A DNA stretch of 64,000 bases from CAZLYK01 sp964563495 (GCA_964563495.1 CAZLYK010000006.1:1-64000), one strand, 5' to 3'; counted from the stretch's first letter, positions 8,684-18,223 are shown. Translations and numbers: made by a program. Notes: a model not told the origin generated them from the letters alone.

Positions 8684-9828
8684 AGCCGCAGAGCAGACAA
8701 AGAACCCTGAGCTTAATCATCGCCGCCGCCTTTCTCGTTCCGGCTGCGGTCGGGCTGGCCGATTTTGCCGGCCCCGCTGCTCAGACCGGCAGGAAGTTCT
8801 GGAAGCCAACCTATGTCCCGGCCGGGACAAAGTTCGTCGGTCAGCAGGCGTGCGCCGAGTGTCACCAGAGCCGCGTCAGGGTTCATGAGCAGAGCGCCAT
8901 GGGCCGCGCCATGGAACCCGGAGCAGTGGCGGAGATTCTCAAAACGCACCAGCGGTTGGAGTTTCGACTCGGAAAATATTTTTGGGAAATCGTGCGCGAT
9001 GGGGATAAGAGTCTCTATCGGGTTAATGACGGAAAAGAGACGATCACGGTCCCGATACTTTATGCCTTCGGATTGGGCAAGGCCGGTCAGACTTATGTCC
9101 TGGAATATCAAGGCGATTTCTACGAAAGCCGGCTGAGCTTTTACAGAGAGATCAAGGGGCTGGATATCACCCTGGGGCAACCGCAAACCGAGCCGGGCTC
9201 GCTCATCGTCGCCCTCGGCAGATTGATGCCCAAAGACGAGACCCTGCAGTGTTTTTCGTGTCATACGACCGGCGCGGTGATCGGCGCCACGATGCATCTG
9301 GACAAGATGGTCCCCGGCATCGGCTGCGAATCGTGTCACGGCCCCGGCGGCGACCACGTCTCCGCCGGCCGGGCCGGGTTGCCGAACAAAGACAAGATCT
9401 TCAACCCCGCCCGGTTGAACGCCGACGATCTGGCCCAGGAATTTTGCGGCGCCTGTCATCGCAGCGCCGAAGACATCTTTTCCAAACCCGAGTTGAATGG
9501 GCTGAGCAATGTCCGCTTTCAACCCTATCGCATCTTCAGGAGCAAGTGCTATTCCGACGACAAGCGGATCAGCTGCACCTCGTGCCATAACCCGCACGAA
9601 TCGCTCAAGCACGATGTGGCTCACTACGACGCAAAGTGCATGGCCTGCCATGGGCCGGCGATCGCGACTCAGGCGGCGGGTGGCAAGAGCATGGCCCCTG
9701 GCTGCAAAGTCGCGACAAAAGACTGCGCTTCGTGCCACATGCCAAAAATCGATCTGCCGGGCTCCCATTTCAAGTTTACCGATCACCGGATTCGCATCGT
9801 CAAGGCCGGTGAGCTTTATCCATATTAA
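8680..9828 (+). CDS. Periplasmic heptaheme cytochrome c (c554-like)
   Basis: The 382-residue protein has a signal peptide (membrane segment at about 10-27) and seven CXXCH heme-binding motifs: CAECH, CFSCH, CESCH, CGACH, CTSCH, CMACH and CASCH. The first lies near residue 58 and is separated by about 130 residues from the other six, and the C-terminus has the CHMP motif followed by a histidine-bearing segment (FTDHRIRI). The pattern resembles the cytochrome c554 / doubled-CXXCH group of electron-transfer or oxidoreductase proteins. The start codon overlaps the preceding TPR gene. A CRTAC1 gene and another TPR gene follow in the same direction. Partner and redox substrate cannot be deduced. 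Confidence 0.9.
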   Translation: MKPQSRQRTLSLIIAAAFLVPAAVGLADFAGPAAQTGRKFWKPTYVPAGTKFVGQQACAECHQSRVRVHEQSAMGRAMEPGAVAEILKTHQRLEFRLGKYFWEIVRDGDKSLYRVNDGKETITVPILYAFGLGKAGQTYVLEYQGDFYESRLSFYREIKGLDITLGQPQTEPGSLIVALGRLMPKDETLQCFSCHTTGAVIGATMHLDKMVPGIGCESCHGPGGDHVSAGRAGLPNKDKIFNPARLNADDLAQEFCGACHRSAEDIFSKPELNGLSNVRFQPYRIFRSKCYSDDKRISCTSCHNPHESLKHDVAHYDAKCMACHGPAIATQAAGGKSMAPGCKVATKDCASCHMPKIDLPGSHFKFTDHRIRIVKAGELYPY

Positions 9829-9872
9829 GTAGCAAATCGATGAATAGACAGGATAAACAGGATTTTTGCAGG

Positions 9873-11618
9873 ATGGCACAGGACAAAAGGTTTGCATTGA
9901 GATCTATTTTGCTGGTTGCTGCCCTGAGCTTGGGCAGTTTCATCTACCCCCGGACCATGCCGATTGCGCAGGAGGTTGCGACCCCTGCGCCGGTAACCTT
10001 TACCGAGGTCGATCTCAAGGCCGCCGGTATCAACTGGGTTCACGATAACGGTCGGTCCGAAGCTCGCCACCTGCCCGAGACCTGCGGCGGCGGCGGCGTC
10101 TTCTTTGATTATGACAATGACGGCCTGCTCGATATCTATCTGGTCAATAGCGGGCCGTCGGATTTCTACAAACCGGCCAAACCCGGGCACAATGCGCTCT
10201 ACCACAACAACGGCAATGGCACTTTTACCGATGTCAGTGAAAAGGCCGGTGTCGCCTGCGGCGAGGACGGTGATTTCGGGATGGGGGCCGCGGCGGGCGA
10301 TTTCAACGGCGACGGCCGGCAGGATCTGTACGTGACCAATTATGGGCGCAACCGGCTCTTCCAAAATAACGGCAACGGAACTTTCACCGATATCACCGGG
10401 AAGGCCGGGGTGGGTGCGCCGAACTGGTCTACCTGCGCGACCTGGTTCGATTATGACAACGACGGCAAATTGGATCTCTTTGTCTCGAGCTTTGTTCAAT
10501 ACAGCGCCAACGGCAGCATCTTTTGCGGCGACAACAAGGCCGGGCGTCGCTACTACTGCATTCCGAGGGTCTTCAAGCCGCGCGCCAGTTTTCTCTTCCA
10601 CAACCAGGGAGACGGGAAATTTGCCGACGTCAGCAAGGCTTCCGGGATCGCTTCAAGTCTTGGCAAATCATTCGGCGCCATCGCGACGGACATCAACAAC
10701 GATGGCCTCATGGACCTCTTTGTCGCCAACGACACGATGGCCAATTTCCTCTTCGTCAACAAGGGTGCGGGCAAGTTCGAAGAGATCGGTCTGGCTTCCG
10801 GAGTCGGTTACAGCGACGCGGGCAGCCCTCGTTCGGGGATGGGGGTCGACGCGACCGATTATGACAACGATGGATGGCAGGACCTCTTCGTCGCCAACAT
10901 CGACCAGGAGCTCTTCAGCCTCTACCATAATGAAAAAGACCTGACCTTTACCGACCAGGCCGGGGAGATCGGCCGGGCCACGCGGTTGCTGAGCGGCTGG
11001 GGGTTGAAATTCTTCGATTACGACAACGACGGCGATCCCGATCTCTTCCTGGCAAACGGCCATCCCGATGATATGGTCGAGATCCAGGTCTCGAGGGTCA
11101 AGTATGCAGAGCCATTGTTGATCTTCGAGAACGTCGATGGCAAATACAGAAACGTCAGCGCTCAGGCGGGAGAAGTGTTCAAGAAGGATTTTCCGGCTCG
11201 AGGCCTTTGCGTCGGCGACATCGACAACGATGGAGATCTGGATGTCCTGGTCATCAACAACGGCGCGGCGCCGGTGCTGCTCCGCAATCAAGCGAAGCCT
11301 CGCCACAACTGGCTCGGGTTGCAGCTGGTCGCGACCAGGAGCAATCCCGGCGCGGTCGGCGCAGTCATGACCTGGACTGCGGCCGGCGGCTTCAAGCGGA
11401 CTCGCTTGAAAACGAGCGGAGGCAGTTATCTGGCTTCGCACGACCCGCGCGAGATTCTGGGCATCGGGCAGGCGGCCAAGATCGATAGCCTTGAGATCAA
11501 ATGGCCCTCGGGCAAGGTCGATAAGCTGGCAGACCTGCCGATTAATACCTATGTGCAGGTCGTCGAAGGTCAAGGCATCGTCCAGCCCGCCGCCGCGCCG
11601 GCGGCTAAATCAAAGTGA
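9873..11618 (+). CDS. Exported CRTAC1-family protein (FG-GAP/VCBS repeats, ASPIC/UnbV C-terminus)
   Basis: About 581 residues: signal peptide, then repeated FG-GAP/VCBS blades with calcium-type DxDxDG loops (FDYDNDGLLDIY, GDFNGDGRQDLY, FDYDNDGDPDLF, GDIDNDGDLDVL) forming a predicted integrin-like beta-propeller, then a UnbV/ASPIC domain at the C-terminus (SNPGAVGAVMTWTA to IKWPSGKVDKL). Its role is probably extracytoplasmic binding; no enzyme motif is seen. The frame is open from an ATG at 9840, but those first 11 codons are a CAGGATT repeat arm (MNRQDKQD...). I place the start at the next ATG, 9873, directly before a standard signal peptide. It lies between the heptaheme cytochrome and a TPR gene. 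Confidence 0.88.
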   Translation: MAQDKRFALRSILLVAALSLGSFIYPRTMPIAQEVATPAPVTFTEVDLKAAGINWVHDNGRSEARHLPETCGGGGVFFDYDNDGLLDIYLVNSGPSDFYKPAKPGHNALYHNNGNGTFTDVSEKAGVACGEDGDFGMGAAAGDFNGDGRQDLYVTNYGRNRLFQNNGNGTFTDITGKAGVGAPNWSTCATWFDYDNDGKLDLFVSSFVQYSANGSIFCGDNKAGRRYYCIPRVFKPRASFLFHNQGDGKFADVSKASGIASSLGKSFGAIATDINNDGLMDLFVANDTMANFLFVNKGAGKFEEIGLASGVGYSDAGSPRSGMGVDATDYDNDGWQDLFVANIDQELFSLYHNEKDLTFTDQAGEIGRATRLLSGWGLKFFDYDNDGDPDLFLANGHPDDMVEIQVSRVKYAEPLLIFENVDGKYRNVSAQAGEVFKKDFPARGLCVGDIDNDGDLDVLVINNGAAPVLLRNQAKPRHNWLGLQLVATRSNPGAVGAVMTWTAAGGFKRTRLKTSGGSYLASHDPREILGIGQAAKIDSLEIKWPSGKVDKLADLPINTYVQVVEGQGIVQPAAAPAAKSK

Positions 11619-11637
11619 TTCGGGACGGAGGTAATAG

Positions 11638-12873
11638 TTGAAGCTCGGTTATTTCATCGGCATGGCAGCGATCACACTGATCGTCTCGTTTCCGGTTGCG
11701 GCGCAAAAGCGAAAGACGGGATCGGCCGCACCCAGGCCCGCGGCTCGGGCAACGAGCCAAAAGTTCGAAGATCTCAAGACCCGGGCTGATCAGGCCCGGG
11801 AGAGCGGGAGCCTGGTTCAAGCCATACCTCTTTACCGGCAAGCCCTGGCCGTGCAGCCAAACTGGACGGAAGGCTGGTGGTATCTGGCGACGCTGCTTTA
11901 CGACAGGGATGAATATGCGGAAGCCGCGCGCGCTTTCAGACAAACTTCGATCCTCCAGCCTAAAGTCGGGACGCCTCTGGTCATGCTCGGCCTTTGCGAA
12001 TTCCGTCTGAGCGATTATGACAATGCGCTCAAACATATCACCGAGGGACGCAAGGTCGGCGTCAGCGACAACCCGGAAATCTCACAGGTCATGCGCTATC
12101 ACGAGGGACTGCTGCTGCTGCTCAAGGGTGATTTTGAATCGGCGGAGAGTAGGTTCAACGCGCTGAGCTATGAAAATGTCAATAGCGAGGACCTGATCAT
12201 GGCGCACGGTCTGGCCAGCCTCAGGCTGTCATTGATCCCGGCAAAGGTACCTGCTGACTATCGCGACCGCGATCTGATCCGCCGCGCAGGCTTCGCCGCA
12301 CATCTGGTCGGCCAGATCAATATGGCCGATGCCCAGAACGAATACGACCGGCTGGTGGCCGACTATCCGAAGTCGGCCAACGTTCAATACGCTTATGGCA
12401 AATATCTGCTCAAGCAGCGTAACGATGACGGCGCGATCGCGGCGTTTGAGAAAGAGATCGAGAATTCGCCGAACCATGCTCTGGCCAGGCTCCAGCTTGC
12501 TTATATCAGGTTGCGAAACAAAGAGCCGGAAGCCGGTCTGAAACTGGCTCAGGAGGCAGTGGTTCTCAACCCGCGACAGCCTCAGGGGCACTACATTCTC
12601 GGCAGAATTTTCTTCGACCTCGGTCAAAACCAAAAAGCAATCAGCGAACTGGAAGTCGCACGGCGCATGGCTCCGAATGAACCGAGATTCCATTTTGCGC
12701 TCTCACGCGCCTATGACAAGGCAGGTCGTAAGGCCGAAGCTGAAATTGCGCGCGAAACTTTCACCCGGCTCAACAAGCAGATCGAAGATGCCCGCACCCA
12801 GGGAGCCCAGCGTGGCGAGGTGATCGAAGAGACCCCGGAAAAACCCAAACCCGAAGGGAATAGACAGGATTGA
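11638..12873 (+). CDS. Exported tetratricopeptide-repeat protein ending in repeat-derived NRQD tail
   Basis: The 411-residue protein begins at a TTG codon placed six bases after GGAGG (11627-11631). It has a signal peptide (about 1-22, ending AAQ), a basic linker and about eight TPR units (PLYRQALAVQPNWTEGWWYLA, VQYAYGKYLLKQRNDDGAIA, HYILGRIFFDLGQNQKAISE). It is the last gene of the TPR-cytochrome-CRTAC1-TPR series and probably a protein-interaction scaffold. The C-terminus is charged, and its last residues NRQD plus the stop codon are supplied by a CAGGATT-family repeat (AATAGACAGGATTGA). The conserved part of the protein therefore probably ends slightly earlier. Confidence 0.85.
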   Translation: MKLGYFIGMAAITLIVSFPVAAQKRKTGSAAPRPAARATSQKFEDLKTRADQARESGSLVQAIPLYRQALAVQPNWTEGWWYLATLLYDRDEYAEAARAFRQTSILQPKVGTPLVMLGLCEFRLSDYDNALKHITEGRKVGVSDNPEISQVMRYHEGLLLLLKGDFESAESRFNALSYENVNSEDLIMAHGLASLRLSLIPAKVPADYRDRDLIRRAGFAAHLVGQINMADAQNEYDRLVADYPKSANVQYAYGKYLLKQRNDDGAIAAFEKEIENSPNHALARLQLAYIRLRNKEPEAGLKLAQEAVVLNPRQPQGHYILGRIFFDLGQNQKAISELEVARRMAPNEPRFHFALSRAYDKAGRKAEAEIARETFTRLNKQIEDARTQGAQRGEVIEETPEKPKPEGNRQD

Positions 12874-12925
12874 CCTCATGTCGCGACGCTTTTCATCGCG
12901 CTGGAGAGATTAGTCGGAAAATTCA

Positions 12926-13045
12926 AACGCCAAGACGCCAAGACCGCCAAGTAAAGAAGGCAAAGAATCGTCAATTTATTTGGGGCCAACGGTATTATCC
13001 TAGACCTCCTTGGCGTCTTTGCTTCTTGGCGTCTTGGCGATTTTT
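12926..13045. repeat. AACGCCAAGACGCCAAG inverted repeat
   Basis: The left arm (about 12926-12966, CGCCAAGACGCCAAGACCGC) and the right arm (about 13009-13045) are imperfect reverse complements. The right arm contains CTTGGCG three times and ends in a T run. It occupies most of the gap between the convergent genes ending at 12873 and 13123 and may act as a bidirectional terminator. Confidence 0.75.
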
Positions 13046-13075
13046 ATACCTTAAGCATGTAAACTGTCCCGACGT

Positions 13076-13140
13076 GAGCAGGATTGACAGGATTGTTGCA
13101 GGACTTGACAAGAAAAATCCCGTCAATCCTGTCTATTGCC
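13076..13140. repeat. CAGGATT-family inverted repeat at convergent gene ends
   Basis: The left arm GCAGGATTGACAGGATT (from 13078) and the right arm AATCCCGTCAATCCTGTCTA (about 13116-13135) are near-complementary. The right arm contains the stop codon (reverse complement of 13123-13125) of the leftward CRTAC1 gene. Confidence 0.8.
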
Positions 13141-15387
13141 GGTCTTGAAGGCGCGCAGCGGGCGGACGCGGTAATTCTCCTGACCCTCGATGATTTCGAT
13201 AAACTGGTTGGGTTTGACCTCGTGAAAAACCTGGCGCTGATTGCTTGCCGGCCACCAGACCTCTATCGTTTCGATGCTTGTCGCCCTGCCCAGCCCCGTC
13301 TCCTGCTGAAGCGATGAGGCTCCGAAAGATCCGCCGCTGTTGACCTCGCGGTAACGAATCGACTTTTTCCCGGTCGCATCGATCACCGTCAGTTTGAGCC
13401 GGGCGCCGATCGCTGCCCGGTTCGATTTCTTCCCCGACAATTTGATCGAGATCCAGTTATTGACCCGGCTGGGGTTGGCGAAAAGGACTTTGTTGTACTC
13501 ATCGCCCGGCACAAAACCGCCGACGTTGACGAAGATGTCTTCGTCGCCGTCATTGTCCAGATCGCCAAATGCGACTCCGTGACCTTTCTGCAGGTGGCCG
13601 GTGCCGGTGGTCGAGGTGACATCGACGAAACTGTTGCCGCCGCGATTGCGGAAGACGTAGTTCGGCATGAGTGCGGCGAATGACGGGGCTCCGGTGCCCA
13701 GGTATAGATCCAGGTAACCGTCGTTATCCAGATCGCCGAAATTCGCGCCCATCACCGGCACTACGCGGTTGAGTGAAACCCGGCTGGTGACATCCTGAAA
13801 ACCGCCTTTGCCGTCGTTCCGATAAAGCTTGATGGTCTCAGCCTGATTGGGGAGCCCGAGAAAGCCCCGCGCCACCTCGGTCACGGACGGGACGAAGCTG
13901 GCGACGAAGAGATCGAGCCATCCGTCGTTGTCGTAATCAAAGAACCAGGTTGGGAAACTCATGAGAGGTTTTTCGACGTGCAGCGTCCTGGCGAGTTCGG
14001 TGAAGGTTCCGTTGCCGTTATTATGGTAGAGGAAATTCTCTTCGCCGTAATTCGACAGGTAGAGGTCCGCGAATCCATCGTTGTCGTAATCACCCCAGGT
14101 TACGCCCTTGGTGAAAGCGCTTCGCCCGACCCCGGCTTTCCGCGAGACGTCTTCAAATGTTCCATCGCCGCGATTGCGAAACAACTGGCTCGGTGTCTGC
14201 TCGTGTCCGACGAAGAGGTCCAGCCAGCCGTCGTGATCATAATCGGCCCACGCCGCACTATGGGTGCGATGGTCACGGCTGGAAAGGCCGCTTTCCAGTG
14301 TGATATCCGTGAACGTACCGTCGCTGTTGCTGCGGAGCAGGGAATTTCGCATCGGAAATTCCCACCCGCCGCGCATGACGAAAATATCCAGGCGGCCGTC
14401 ATTGTTGAAATCGGTCTGGGTGCAATTGATGCCGCCGAGCTGATCGCTGAGTTTTGACTTCTCGGTCCAATCGGAAAATGTCCCGTTGCCGTTATTATGA
14501 AAATAGTGCAGTGAATCGCAGGGATTGACGCTTGAGATCACGATATCGAGGAACCCGTCATTATCCATATCGTCCAGGATAGAGCCTCCCGCGGCGCCGA
14601 CCCGGTCGACGCCGAGCGGCGACGCGACATCGACGAAACGGGCGAGCTTTTCTTTCGAGGCCAGGGCCGCCGGTGGGATGAGCCAGGCGGAGGGCACTCC
14701 CTGCGGATATCTGCCGAGCGTCATATAAGCCAGGTTGAGAAGCCAGCGGACTTCCAGATTGCCCGGATTCTGCGCCAGATGCTTCTTGAAATATTCGATG
14801 GCCCTTTCCGAGCCGATCGTCTGTTTATGCCGGGCGGCTTTGGAGAGCGGGAAGATGCAGGTCTCGGCGTTATGGTTATGCACGCAGTTTTCCAGCTCGC
14901 CTCGCCGCATCCACGCCACGCCGAGAATCTCTTCCATGAAGACCTTGTCGTTGGCAAATTCAGGATGTCTCGAAAGGGAAGAGATGAGCAGCCGGTAGGC
15001 CTCTTCAAACTGCTCTATCGATTTTTCCATCTCCCCGCGATACGCAAAGAGCTGGCCCAGTTCATTGTTGAGCCGAATCATCTCGAGAGCGAATTGGGAT
15101 TTTTTGTCGGACTGGGCGAGTGAATTGAGATAGCCATCTGCGGAGAGGAACGCGCGGCGTTCGGCTTCGCGTCTGGACTGACAGATCGCACCCAGGTCGG
15201 CAGCGTCGGGTTGCTTGAAAAACCTGCTCACCTCGACGCGGCCTGATACCTCAAGCACCACCTGGTAGTCCCCGGCCCCGGGCGCTCTCAGATTCCAGGT
15301 CTGCGCATCGGGAATCTGCCGCCCGTCCTGTGAGAGGGTGGCACAGGCAAGCAGGGCGGCCAGCAGAAGCGAAAAAATTATCCGCAT
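13123..15387 (-). CDS. Exported CRTAC1-family protein with N-terminal TPR-like region
   Basis: About 754 residues: signal peptide (MRIIFSLLLAALLACA), a helical region with TPR-like segments to about residue 240 (MEKSIEQFEEAYRLL, AIEYFKKHLAQNPGNLEVRW), then FG-GAP/VCBS propeller blades with DxDxDG calcium loops (DDMDNDGFLDIV, ADYDHDGWLDLF, GDLDNDGDEDIF), and a UnbV/ASPIC domain at the end (AAIGARLKLTV, IEVWWPASNQRQ). The ATG at 15387 is preferred because it starts the signal peptide and abuts the stop of the upstream VWA gene (15389), indicating coupling. The tail NRQD and stop come from a CAGGATT repeat. Extracytoplasmic binding is likely; the ligand is unknown. Confidence 0.87.
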   Translation of the reverse strand: MRIIFSLLLAALLACATLSQDGRQIPDAQTWNLRAPGAGDYQVVLEVSGRVEVSRFFKQPDAADLGAICQSRREAERRAFLSADGYLNSLAQSDKKSQFALEMIRLNNELGQLFAYRGEMEKSIEQFEEAYRLLISSLSRHPEFANDKVFMEEILGVAWMRRGELENCVHNHNAETCIFPLSKAARHKQTIGSERAIEYFKKHLAQNPGNLEVRWLLNLAYMTLGRYPQGVPSAWLIPPAALASKEKLARFVDVASPLGVDRVGAAGGSILDDMDNDGFLDIVISSVNPCDSLHYFHNNGNGTFSDWTEKSKLSDQLGGINCTQTDFNNDGRLDIFVMRGGWEFPMRNSLLRSNSDGTFTDITLESGLSSRDHRTHSAAWADYDHDGWLDLFVGHEQTPSQLFRNRGDGTFEDVSRKAGVGRSAFTKGVTWGDYDNDGFADLYLSNYGEENFLYHNNGNGTFTELARTLHVEKPLMSFPTWFFDYDNDGWLDLFVASFVPSVTEVARGFLGLPNQAETIKLYRNDGKGGFQDVTSRVSLNRVVPVMGANFGDLDNDGYLDLYLGTGAPSFAALMPNYVFRNRGGNSFVDVTSTTGTGHLQKGHGVAFGDLDNDGDEDIFVNVGGFVPGDEYNKVLFANPSRVNNWISIKLSGKKSNRAAIGARLKLTVIDATGKKSIRYREVNSGGSFGASSLQQETGLGRATSIETIEVWWPASNQRQVFHEVKPNQFIEIIEGQENYRVRPLRAFKTGNRQD

Positions 15388-15388
15388 T

Positions 15389-17617
15389 TCAGGGTTCCAG
15401 GGTGAAAGAGGTCGATCGGGTGACCGTCCCCTTCGCATCGCTGATGTGAATCTTGAGCTCGAATTTGCCCGGATTGAGGCTCTCCAGCGGCAGGGCGCTC
15501 GCATACTGAATCCGCCCCTTGTTGTCCGGCGGGCCGAGTTTCAACGGCGCCCTGGCGATTGTCTTGCCGCTCTGGATCAACTCGAGGATGAGACCGGGCG
15601 TCTCCGAAGACCCGCGAGCGGGATAGACGATGAAGTAGAAACCCATCTGTTTGCCCGATTTGTGAACCGGTTCGCCGAGGTTCGGGTAGACCAGAACTTC
15701 ACCTATCTGGAATGGGCCGTCCGATTTTTCTTTCACCTGCTCGACGCGTTGAATGATGGCGATGCTGCTCAGGCGCAGGCTGTTTTCGTCGGTCCCCGGT
15801 ATTTCGATGGTGTTCATGCCGACCGATGCCTTGTTGTTCAAGGCATCGTAAGCGACTGCTTCGAGGTCGTATTTGCCCGCGGGCAGATTGGTTTCGCGAT
15901 AGAAGAGGATCGTTCCTTTTTTGGCGGAATTGATCGAATCCAGCGGGCCGAGCAGCACATAGTGGTAACTCAGCTTATCGACGACCTGTTTCGATTGATC
16001 CTTGACCAGTACGACAATGCTGAAATCGGTCGAATAGACCTTCTTTTCCGTGTCGGGGGCAAAAGTGAAGGCGGAGGCAGGCATCTCGACCTCAACCGCG
16101 ATTCGCCCGGGCCGATCGGTTTCAGGGAAGTGCAGGCTGTTGATGAGCAGCGGAAAATCCTTCGGTTTCGAGGGATTATTGAGCGCCGCCAGCGGCAGGG
16201 CCTCGTAATAAAAAAGCGGAGAGGACCCGGTCGAGCTGACGGCATAATAGCCCTTGCGGGCCTGAACATCGAGGCCCGGCTTTTTCAATTTGACCGAGAT
16301 GGTTCTGAACTTGCCGTCAAAAGATTCGTTCGACGGGGTATATGTCAGCAGGTAATAGCTGTTGAGGTCCTCATCGATCTCTTTGAGCTTGGGCCCGATC
16401 AGATTGGTGTTGCCGATAAATGCGCCCCCGGTTTCGATGGCGAGCTGGGTCAGCCCGCTTTGAGGATTGAGGGTGAGCAGGTCTTCATTGCGTTCGAGAC
16501 CGACGGTCAACGGGCCCGATGTGTCGCTCATGGCCTTGTCCAGGTTATCCATGCGGCGGCGTGAGCGGGCATTGATCTCGTCACGGGCTCCCTGGAGGAG
16601 GCTTTCGGTGCGAAGTCCCGCGGCGTCGATCGAATAAACGCTGACGTTGGCCCGGTTGGCGGAATTGATCACCGAGCGGAAATGCTGGCGCACATTTGGC
16701 GGCAGGGCCATGCCTTCTGAAAAGAAGATGACGGCCTTGCGTCCGGGCAATCTTCGCATCGAGTTGACGAGCGCCAGCAGGCCGTTGGTCGTCGCATAGC
16801 CCTGCTGGTCCCTCTGCAGTTGTTCAAATGTCTCCTGTGTCCGTTGCTGCAACGTGTCGAACAGCCGGTCAACGTCCGCCATTCCCGCGGCAGACCCGGC
16901 AGCCGCTGCCGCGGGGCCACCACCGGCAGCGGCGGTCGCGGCTGAACTTGCAGCCGCTGCCTGGCGCGTGGCGGCGGCTTCCTGTGCGCCCGGACGCATG
17001 ACGTTGCTGTCAAACGTGGAAGAGGCAAGCATCCCCGCCTTTTCAATCCCCTTCTTAACCAGGTTGATGTCGGTGGTGTAGTTTTGAACCGTATTGAGCG
17101 AGAGGTTGATGGCGAATACGCCGACGAAACCACTGAGCTGCGTGCTCTCGCCGAGATAACTCATGGCCGAATCAAAAGCGCGTTTGCGCGCATCCTGCGA
17201 TAACCGGTCAAAGACCAGAGCGACCACGTTGACGCCGACATCGGGATCGGGCCGTCTTTCGACGGGTGTCAGACCGCCGGTCGCCGTGGCAGGGGTGGCA
17301 GGGGTGGCGGGGGTGGCGGGGGTCGCCGCCGGTTCGCCGTCCTGCCTGATTGCCGCAGTCTGCCGGTTGACCAGTTTGAAAGATTCTAGATTTTGTTTGA
17401 CCCCGTCTTCAAAGACTTCGAAATCATCGGGGGACAAATCCCTGACCGCCTGGCCCTTCTTGTTTTTGACCACAACATCGAGCAGGACCTCGGTCGAACT
17501 GATCCGAATCTTCTGTTGATCCTGGCCTGCCGGACGCGATGGCGTCTGTGCCGAGAGAGAGACCACCGGCGAAGCGACCAGAACCATGATAAGCAAAATA
17601 CGCATTCCGGGTTTCAT
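15389..17617 (-). CDS. VWFA-related Acidobacteria-type protein with degenerate MIDAS
   Basis: About 742 residues. The signal peptide begins at MKPGMRILLIMVL, with GGGAGA upstream of the ATG at 17617. The N-terminal segment VLLDVVVKNKKGQAVRDLSP and FEVFEDGVKQ is typical of the VWFA-related family common in Acidobacteria (TIGR03436-like). The von Willebrand A-like domain has FDRLSQ where a canonical metal site would read DxSxS, so metal binding is doubtful. An Ala/Gly/Pro-rich low-complexity insert lies within it. The C-terminal half is beta-rich (about 450-742). Its stop is one base from the start of the next leftward gene, the CRTAC1 protein, suggesting the two are expressed and act together outside the cytoplasm. 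Confidence 0.85.
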   Translation of the reverse strand: MKPGMRILLIMVLVASPVVSLSAQTPSRPAGQDQQKIRISSTEVLLDVVVKNKKGQAVRDLSPDDFEVFEDGVKQNLESFKLVNRQTAAIRQDGEPAATPATPATPATPATATGGLTPVERRPDPDVGVNVVALVFDRLSQDARKRAFDSAMSYLGESTQLSGFVGVFAINLSLNTVQNYTTDINLVKKGIEKAGMLASSTFDSNVMRPGAQEAAATRQAAAASSAATAAAGGGPAAAAAGSAAGMADVDRLFDTLQQRTQETFEQLQRDQQGYATTNGLLALVNSMRRLPGRKAVIFFSEGMALPPNVRQHFRSVINSANRANVSVYSIDAAGLRTESLLQGARDEINARSRRRMDNLDKAMSDTSGPLTVGLERNEDLLTLNPQSGLTQLAIETGGAFIGNTNLIGPKLKEIDEDLNSYYLLTYTPSNESFDGKFRTISVKLKKPGLDVQARKGYYAVSSTGSSPLFYYEALPLAALNNPSKPKDFPLLINSLHFPETDRPGRIAVEVEMPASAFTFAPDTEKKVYSTDFSIVVLVKDQSKQVVDKLSYHYVLLGPLDSINSAKKGTILFYRETNLPAGKYDLEAVAYDALNNKASVGMNTIEIPGTDENSLRLSSIAIIQRVEQVKEKSDGPFQIGEVLVYPNLGEPVHKSGKQMGFYFIVYPARGSSETPGLILELIQSGKTIARAPLKLGPPDNKGRIQYASALPLESLNPGKFELKIHISDAKGTVTRSTSFTLEP
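17288..17324 (-). repeat. In-frame 9-bp tandem repeat encoding (ATP)n
   Basis: Four near-identical copies of a GGCAGGGGT-type nine-base unit lie inside the VWA gene and encode ATPATPATPATP, a flexible Pro/Ala linker. In-frame units of this kind are prone to copy-number change. Confidence 0.8.
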
Positions 17618-17639
17618 GAATTTTTCTCCCACAGAAGAC

Positions 17640-17690
17640 TTAAATCGACAGGATGGACGAGATTCTTTCAGGATTGACGAAACAGACGAT
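17640..17690. repeat. CAGGATT-family repeat (single, degenerate)
   Basis: AATCGACAGGATGGACGAGA followed by TTTCAGGATTGACGAAACAG occupies the gap between the VWA gene and the small acidic protein gene. Confidence 0.6.
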
Positions 17691-17694
17691 AACC

Positions 17695-18108
17695 TTAACT
17701 TCCCAGGGTTTGATCGATTTCCGATTGCAAATCTTCGTTGGCCTTGACCGGTCGAGAATAATACCACCAGTTGGCCTCGGCCGACCACCCCTCCTCCTCT
17801 GCGACTTCATCGCTCCAGAGGCACCGGCTCGTCGAGGTGACTAAAGATTTCATGGCCCGGTCGGCCTGGCGGATTCTTTGATCATACTCCTCGCGCTGTT
17901 CATCGGTCGCCACGGCCAGCGCCTCTTCGAGTAATTGGCGGGCGTCCAGATCGTTCAAATAATCATCGAGTCCGAGCAAATAGCCGTCTTTGACCGTCTC
18001 GACGATTCCCTCCCAGTTTTCGACCAGGCCCGCTAACCCACGCCTGATCAAGTGATCGCCGCAGCCCGTTTCCTGTAAGTATTCGCGTACCGGATCTTTC
18101 TCACTCAT
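17695..18108 (-). CDS. Small acidic protein of unknown function
   Basis: The 137-residue protein is strongly acidic and predicted helical, with no signal peptide or membrane segment, so it is cytoplasmic. GAGGTCG precedes the ATG at 18108 by a suitable distance, and base composition matches its neighbours, supporting a real gene. Recognisable patches are VENWEGIVETVKDGYLLGLD and AEANWWYYSRP. I do not recognise a family. It lies leftward between a TPR membrane protein and the VWA/CRTAC1 pair. Confidence 0.7.
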   Translation of the reverse strand: MSEKDPVREYLQETGCGDHLIRRGLAGLVENWEGIVETVKDGYLLGLDDYLNDLDARQLLEEALAVATDEQREEYDQRIRQADRAMKSLVTSTSRCLWSDEVAEEEGWSAEANWWYYSRPVKANEDLQSEIDQTLGS

Positions 18109-18155
18109 TTGTTCGACCTCACAATTCTATCTTGGGTTGCGCCGGCTTTGCCGCC

Positions 18156-18196
18156 AAAAACGAAGACGAGTGACAAATCATTATTTGTCACTCGTC
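18156..18196 (-). terminator. Hairpin terminator after the TPR membrane protein gene
   Basis: GACGAGTGACAAAT (18165-18178) pairs with ATTTGTCACTCGTC (18183-18196) around a four-base loop. On the leftward strand the stem is followed by TTCGTTTTT. Confidence 0.75.
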
Positions 18197-18223
18197 AACT
18201 GTCAATTTTACCTTGACCGGTAA

